Source: Bacteroidaceae bacterium
GTDB lineage: Bacteria > Bacteroidota > Bacteroidia > Bacteroidales > Bacteroidaceae
Direction of reading: 5' to 3'
NCBI GenBank assembly: GCA_017548225.1
Contig: JAFYMV010000174.1
Coordinates: forward strand, 1-9,579
DNA length: 9,579 bases
The position numbers were made by a program, and so were the translations under genes. Shown here one piece after another: positions 5,832 to 9,579 of the stretch. Numbering within the stretch: the first letter of the stretch is position 1; the number at the start of each line of letters is the position of its first letter. The notes under the pieces were generated by a model. It saw nothing but the letters and a program-made list of their open reading frames with translations. It searched no databases and was not told the origin of the DNA.

Positions 5832-8800
5832 TCACTCTTGTAACATTACAGGTTGGATCCTATTCTCATAAACATACCATAAGTATCCTTCGATATTGGC
5901 GTGTCCCATGTGGCGCAGTTGTTTCATGTATCCGTTGACCTGTTCGTGATGTTTGTCGCTCTCGTGGGCGAATTTGAAATCCACGATGATATAGCGGTTT
6001 CCATCGGTCATCACGCGGTCGGGGCGCATGCGGCTTACAGTGCCGTCATCGTTACGGTATAGAATGGTACATTCGTTAAAGAGTTGATAGCGTCCAGAGA
6101 ACCAGTCTGCAGCTTGGGAATGTGCGAGGGCACGATGTACAATGCGTTCTATCTCGTGCTGCTCGTTGGTGTCGATAATGCCATCGTGCTGCATGCGGGC
6201 AATAGCGGCAGGCACATCATCGGTTGTGCGTATCATAGCAAACAGTTCGTGTAGCAGCAGTCCGCGATCCAGATAGGATGGGGTAGTGGCTTCGCCTTGT
6301 GCTTGGGCAATGAAACGCTTGGCCTGATTGGATTGACGAAAGCGTATATCTAATGCTTCAGAGCACATCGTCACGCGAAGCGATTGGGGATGTGTTGTGA
6401 GAGGATTATGGCTCTCTGTCTTCTTGCTTTCTGTTTCTTGGGTGGGTATTGCCAATGTGCCATATTCGAGCACTCCACTATCGTTGGTGCCGAGAGCTTG
6501 GGTGATGAGTTGAGCTACATTGTTCATCACCTTGCCCTTACCGATAGTGCTCTTTGATGAGCCTTTGAGGATGATGAGGTTAGCCTGTGGGCGTGTGAAG
6601 GCTACATAGAGCAGGTTATAGCTGTCTACAATCTGCTGTAGGTACTCTTCGTAGTATTCGTCAGAAAACGCCGATTGTTTCATGGCCTCACTATAGAGTA
6701 TAGGGTTGGTGGCGAGTGGCGTGTGTGGCGAGTTGTCGGGGGCTATCCACAGAATGCCTGAATGTTTGTTAAGTTCCCATTCACAGAAGGGGATGATAAC
6801 GGTGTGAAACTCTAGTCCTTTTGACTTATGGATGGTCATGGCCTCTATGCCATCGGCTCCGCCTGAAGGAATGGATTTTTTCTTCAGGTCTTTATCCCAA
6901 TAGAGCAAGAACTCTTTGATGCCGCCCGACTTAGTGGTACAGAACTGCGACAAGTGGTCAAAGAAGGCGAGCAGATAGCCATCCTCATTGTCTACTCGAT
7001 GCAGTTGTAGTATGCGATAGATTTTCTCGGCCAACTCGTAGAGTGGCGTTTGTTGTAGCTCAGAGTGTTGTGTTATTAGGTAATCGGGCAATCCATAGCC
7101 TTTACTGCGCAGAGCAATAATGTCGGCTGCGGCTATTTCGTCTTCAAGTACCGTACGATGATAGTTGAGGGCTACCCGTAGTAGGGCAACGCTCTGCTCG
7201 GCATCGGCAACCCAGTGAAGGGTGTCGACAATCATGTTGACGGCGGTGGAGGCGTCGAGACGATAGGCCTCGGCAGAGAAGATATGTATGTTGGGGGCAT
7301 GAACAGCCATGTAGTTTACAATCTGCTGTATCTGGGTGTTTGTGCGTAGCAGTAGGGTAATGTTGTTTTCGCTGATGCCCGCTGCTAAAAGTTCTTCAAT
7401 AGTACGCAGTACCTCGCTGCACATCACCTCATCGGCTTTCTCTCCCTTCTCATGTGTTACATTGACTACGCGCACATAACCCTCTACTTTGTCCTTATGT
7501 TGTTGCTCTACATCGCTATAGGCATTGATGAGGGGTGCAGAGTATTGGTCGCCAAGCAGGTTGGCCAAGTGGGTGTTGCATTTCTCAAAGAGGTGATTAT
7601 TGAACTCCACAATTTCAGACATGCTGCGTCGGTTCTCGGATAGCTTGTGCGTATTTTGTGGGGTGTATGCCGAAAGCTCGCGGTTGACCTCCCCATTGAG
7701 GATGCGCCAGTCGCTGCCACGCCAACGATAGATAGCTTGCTTGACATCACCTACGAGCATGCTCTCATGTCCACCAGAGAGTCCTTCGCGCAAGATGTGT
7801 AGGAAATTATCCCACTGCATGCGTGAGGTGTCTTGGAACTCATCAATCATGATGTGGCGTATGTAATAGCCAAGCTTTTCAAAAACGAAGGAACTGTCGC
7901 CCGTCTGCATCTGACTGAGCATGCGGCAAGTATCGGCCAAGAGGAAACGGTTTTCGTCGCGGTTGTACTGCAGTATGCGGTCGTGGATGATATTGATGAG
8001 TTGTAGCTGGTAAAGATGGCGCAATACGAGGTTACAAGTGTTAATGGTATGCGCTTCTCTTGCGCGTATCTGCTCGGTAGCGTTAAGGTGCGGTATTAGC
8101 ACATTGGAAGCCAATGAGATAATCTCTTTTTTGCGTGGCGACTTTGCTGTAGCCCATGCTTCGGCTCTCATGCTCGCATCCGTGGCGCGGGCTGAGAATT
8201 GAGTGTTGTATTCACCACCACGCAGCTTGATGTAGTATCCGCATACTCCGCTTGTGCCGTAGCTGATGTCGCTGATGGTGAGTGAGTTGTTGTCCAGTTC
8301 CTTGAAGAATGACTCTACCTGCTGCTCGATAACTTTTGTAGCACGGCTGCGCTCTTGAGTGAGTTTTTTGCGTAGAGTGTGTATGATGTCGCTATCTTTC
8401 AACTGCTCGCGTAGTTTGTCTGCATGTTGCTGATAGGTCTCGTCGTGTATGTTGCGGGCAAAACTCTTCAGTCTGTCCGTGATGTTCCAATGTTTGCCCT
8501 CATCGATTTCGCTACCGATGTAGTTTACTATCCATTGCAGCGCAGGGTCATCTGCCGACAACTCGCGCAGTAGAAGGTCTACTCCCTCGCTAATCACTCG
8601 CTTGGTGTCGAGTTCGATGGTCATTCCTGTACCGAGATTGAGCTCGCGTGCCAATCCGCGTAGCACGGACTGGAAGAAGCTGTCGATGGTCTCTACTCTG
8701 AAATGGCTATAGTCATGTATCAGCATGGAGAGCGCCTGCGCTGCCCGTTGGCGTATGAGGCTTTCCTCCATACCAGTGGCTTCCTGCACCTTCTCGTAAT

Positions 8801-9017
8801 AGGGTTTTGAGTCCTCTAGGCTATGCGCAATGCCATATAACTGGCTCAATATACGCTGTTTCATTTCGGCTGTAGCCTTATTGGTAAAAGTTACTGCCAA
8901 TATGTGGCGATAGTTATCGGGCTGCTCGATGAGCAGTCTGATGAAGTTTACCGCTAGCGTGAAGGTCTTGCCTGAGCCAGCCGAAGCTTTGTAGATGTGC
9001 AGGTAGTGATTGTCCAT
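5832..9017 (-). CDS. AddA/RecB-like UvrD-family helicase with C-terminal PD-(D/E)XK nuclease domain
   Basis: A 1061-residue DNA helicase-nuclease that should process double-strand ends for recombinational repair. Superfamily 1A motifs in order: Walker A KASAGSGKT (10-18, Lys17); Ia AVTFTNKATAEMK (41-53); II IDEFQDTS (Asp392, Glu393); III GDVKQAIYRWRG (423-434); V MTIHKSKGLEF (727-737); VI YVAFTRPQ (804-811, Arg809). The RecB-type nuclease domain near the end has LHELF (His923), RPDRV (Asp1000), VDFKFA (Asp1013, Lys1015) and the YMKQL motif (Gln1033), so both activities look intact. I start at the ATG at 9015-9017 (MDNHYLHIYKASAG), since family members begin just before the P-loop. The frame stays open for 22 more codons to 9083, giving a hydrophobic stretch out of place on a cytosolic helicase. 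No AddB-like partner is adjacent. I saw no clear promoter at 9018-9184 on this strand. Confidence 0.9.
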   Translation of the reverse strand: MDNHYLHIYKASAGSGKTFTLAVNFIRLLIEQPDNYRHILAVTFTNKATAEMKQRILSQLYGIAHSLEDSKPYYEKVQEATGMEESLIRQRAAQALSMLIHDYSHFRVETIDSFFQSVLRGLARELNLGTGMTIELDTKRVISEGVDLLLRELSADDPALQWIVNYIGSEIDEGKHWNITDRLKSFARNIHDETYQQHADKLREQLKDSDIIHTLRKKLTQERSRATKVIEQQVESFFKELDNNSLTISDISYGTSGVCGYYIKLRGGEYNTQFSARATDASMRAEAWATAKSPRKKEIISLASNVLIPHLNATEQIRAREAHTINTCNLVLRHLYQLQLINIIHDRILQYNRDENRFLLADTCRMLSQMQTGDSSFVFEKLGYYIRHIMIDEFQDTSRMQWDNFLHILREGLSGGHESMLVGDVKQAIYRWRGSDWRILNGEVNRELSAYTPQNTHKLSENRRSMSEIVEFNNHLFEKCNTHLANLLGDQYSAPLINAYSDVEQQHKDKVEGYVRVVNVTHEKGEKADEVMCSEVLRTIEELLAAGISENNITLLLRTNTQIQQIVNYMAVHAPNIHIFSAEAYRLDASTAVNMIVDTLHWVADAEQSVALLRVALNYHRTVLEDEIAAADIIALRSKGYGLPDYLITQHSELQQTPLYELAEKIYRILQLHRVDNEDGYLLAFFDHLSQFCTTKSGGIKEFLLYWDKDLKKKSIPSGGADGIEAMTIHKSKGLEFHTVIIPFCEWELNKHSGILWIAPDNSPHTPLATNPILYSEAMKQSAFSDEYYEEYLQQIVDSYNLLYVAFTRPQANLIILKGSSKSTIGKGKVMNNVAQLITQALGTNDSGVLEYGTLAIPTQETESKKTESHNPLTTHPQSLRVTMCSEALDIRFRQSNQAKRFIAQAQGEATTPSYLDRGLLLHELFAMIRTTDDVPAAIARMQHDGIIDTNEQHEIERIVHRALAHSQAADWFSGRYQLFNECTILYRNDDGTVSRMRPDRVMTDGNRYIIVDFKFAHESDKHHEQVNGYMKQLRHMGHANIEGYLWYVYENRIQPVMLQE

Positions 9018-9133
9018 CAGAAATAAAAGTAGATAATAACCATGTAAAGGTAATAATAATTCTACAAACGAAAGCCATGACATCGTTTTTTTATGAGCAT
9101 TTGGGGATATATTTGATTTCTCTATGCTTATAT

Positions 9134-9164
9134 TTTGTCTGCTTGCTTAAAAGTTGTACTTTTG
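9134..9164 (+). promoter_or_regulatory. Near-ideal Bacteroidota promoter for the ABC ATPase gene
   Basis: TTTG (9134-9137), exactly 19 bases, then TACTTTTG (9157-9164) fits the Bacteroidota TTTG-N19-TAnnTTTG consensus fully. Transcription should begin near 9171, about 14 bases before the ATG at 9185. Confidence 0.7.
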
Positions 9165-9184
9165 TTTATCGAAAAAGTGAATAG

Positions 9185-9579
9185 ATGCTTTTAGCTGATA
9201 ACATATCCATAAGTTTTGGTGATGAGTGTGTGCTCGATCACTTCTCGTGTCATGTTGAGAAGGGGGTATTTGTTTGCATAACCGGTGTGTCTGGTTGTGG
9301 CAAAACATCGTTGCTAAAAAGCTTCCTCGGTTTGACACCATTAGTTGGTGGCTGCATAAAGGTTGGAGGTGATATGTTGAATGAGGCTACATGCAGCGCC
9401 ATTCGAAAACAGATAGCCTATCTTCCCCAAGATTTGGCTTTGCCTTACGAGACCGTTGGTGAGGCGGTCAGGCAGGTACTTAAGATTGATGGGATGAATA
9501 TGCATTCGTCTACCCCCTTGTTGTGTGAGAACTTGGCAAAGTTGGGGCTTGACGAAGAGTTGCTCGATAAGCGCGTGGC
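9185..9579 (+). CDS. ABC transporter ATP-binding protein, 3' end cut by window
   Basis: N-terminal 131 codons of an ABC transporter ATPase, missing the signature and Walker B regions, which would lie beyond the right edge. Visible parts: A-loop region 'ISISFGDECVLDHF' (7-20), Walker A GVSGCGKTS (34-42, Lys40) and Q-loop IAYLPQD (77-83, Gln82). The start is fixed because the codon just before the ATG is an in-frame TAG (9182-9184), and a near-ideal promoter lies directly upstream. The compact N-terminus and the 'IRKQIAYLPQ.LALP' segment remind me of FetA/YbbL-type ATPases that pair with a UPF0014 (FetB) permease, but this is a weak guess and the substrate is unknown. It is notably rich in Cys (seven in 131 residues, one inside Walker A). 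It is transcribed divergently from the helicase gene. Confidence 0.88.
   Translation, partial: MLLADNISISFGDECVLDHFSCHVEKGVFVCITGVSGCGKTSLLKSFLGLTPLVGGCIKVGGDMLNEATCSAIRKQIAYLPQDLALPYETVGEAVRQVLKIDGMNMHSSTPLLCENLAKLGLDEELLDKRV

Noticed and set aside
9147..9341. Minus-strand frame of 64 codons overlapping the ABC ATPase start and its promoter
   Set aside because: It crosses a consensus promoter and the P-loop coding region of a clear ABC ATPase on the other strand, and its sequence looks random.

Overview
The window looks like chromosomal DNA from a member of the Bacteroidota, most likely order Bacteroidales. Three things suggest this: a Rho factor with the Bacteroidales-type N-terminus (MYNIIQLN...) and a very long Gln/Asn/Lys-rich insert; a DUF3805/DUF3806-type protein, a family I know mainly from Bacteroidales; and promoters of the Bacteroidota form (TTTG, then about 19-23 bases, then TAnnTTTG) with no consistent Shine-Dalgarno sites. 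It looks like ordinary core genome. I see no insertion sequence, phage gene, CRISPR array, tRNA or rRNA.

Layout. Positions 1-2745 (minus strand) hold rho, followed 25 bases downstream by a PagL-like lipid A deacylase gene that runs off the left edge. Positions 2746-2963 are a divergent control region in which the -33 boxes of two back-to-back promoters form the two arms of one inverted repeat. Positions 2964-5689 (plus strand) hold a two-gene unit: a DUF3805/DUF3806-like protein whose end overlaps the start of a Uup-type ABC-F ATPase. Positions 5690-5831 are a convergent intergenic region with a strong two-way terminator and a second set of alternative hairpins. Positions 5832-9017 (minus strand) encode a large AddA/RecB-like helicase-nuclease. 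Positions 9018-9184 are a second divergent gap with a near-ideal Bacteroidota promoter facing right. It drives an ABC transporter ATPase gene that runs off the right edge.

How the genes relate. The products work in general information processing and envelope maintenance: transcription termination (Rho), ribosome-associated ATPase action (ABC-F), double-strand-break end processing (AddA-like), lipid A trimming (PagL-like) and transport (ABC ATPase). They do not form an evident single pathway. I found no convincing previously undescribed system. The points most worth a second look are the disordered, AT-hook-like insert of Rho, the interlocked divergent promoters, the tight coupling of an uncharacterised DUF3805-type protein to an ABC-F ATPase, and the AddA-like gene standing without an AddB neighbour.
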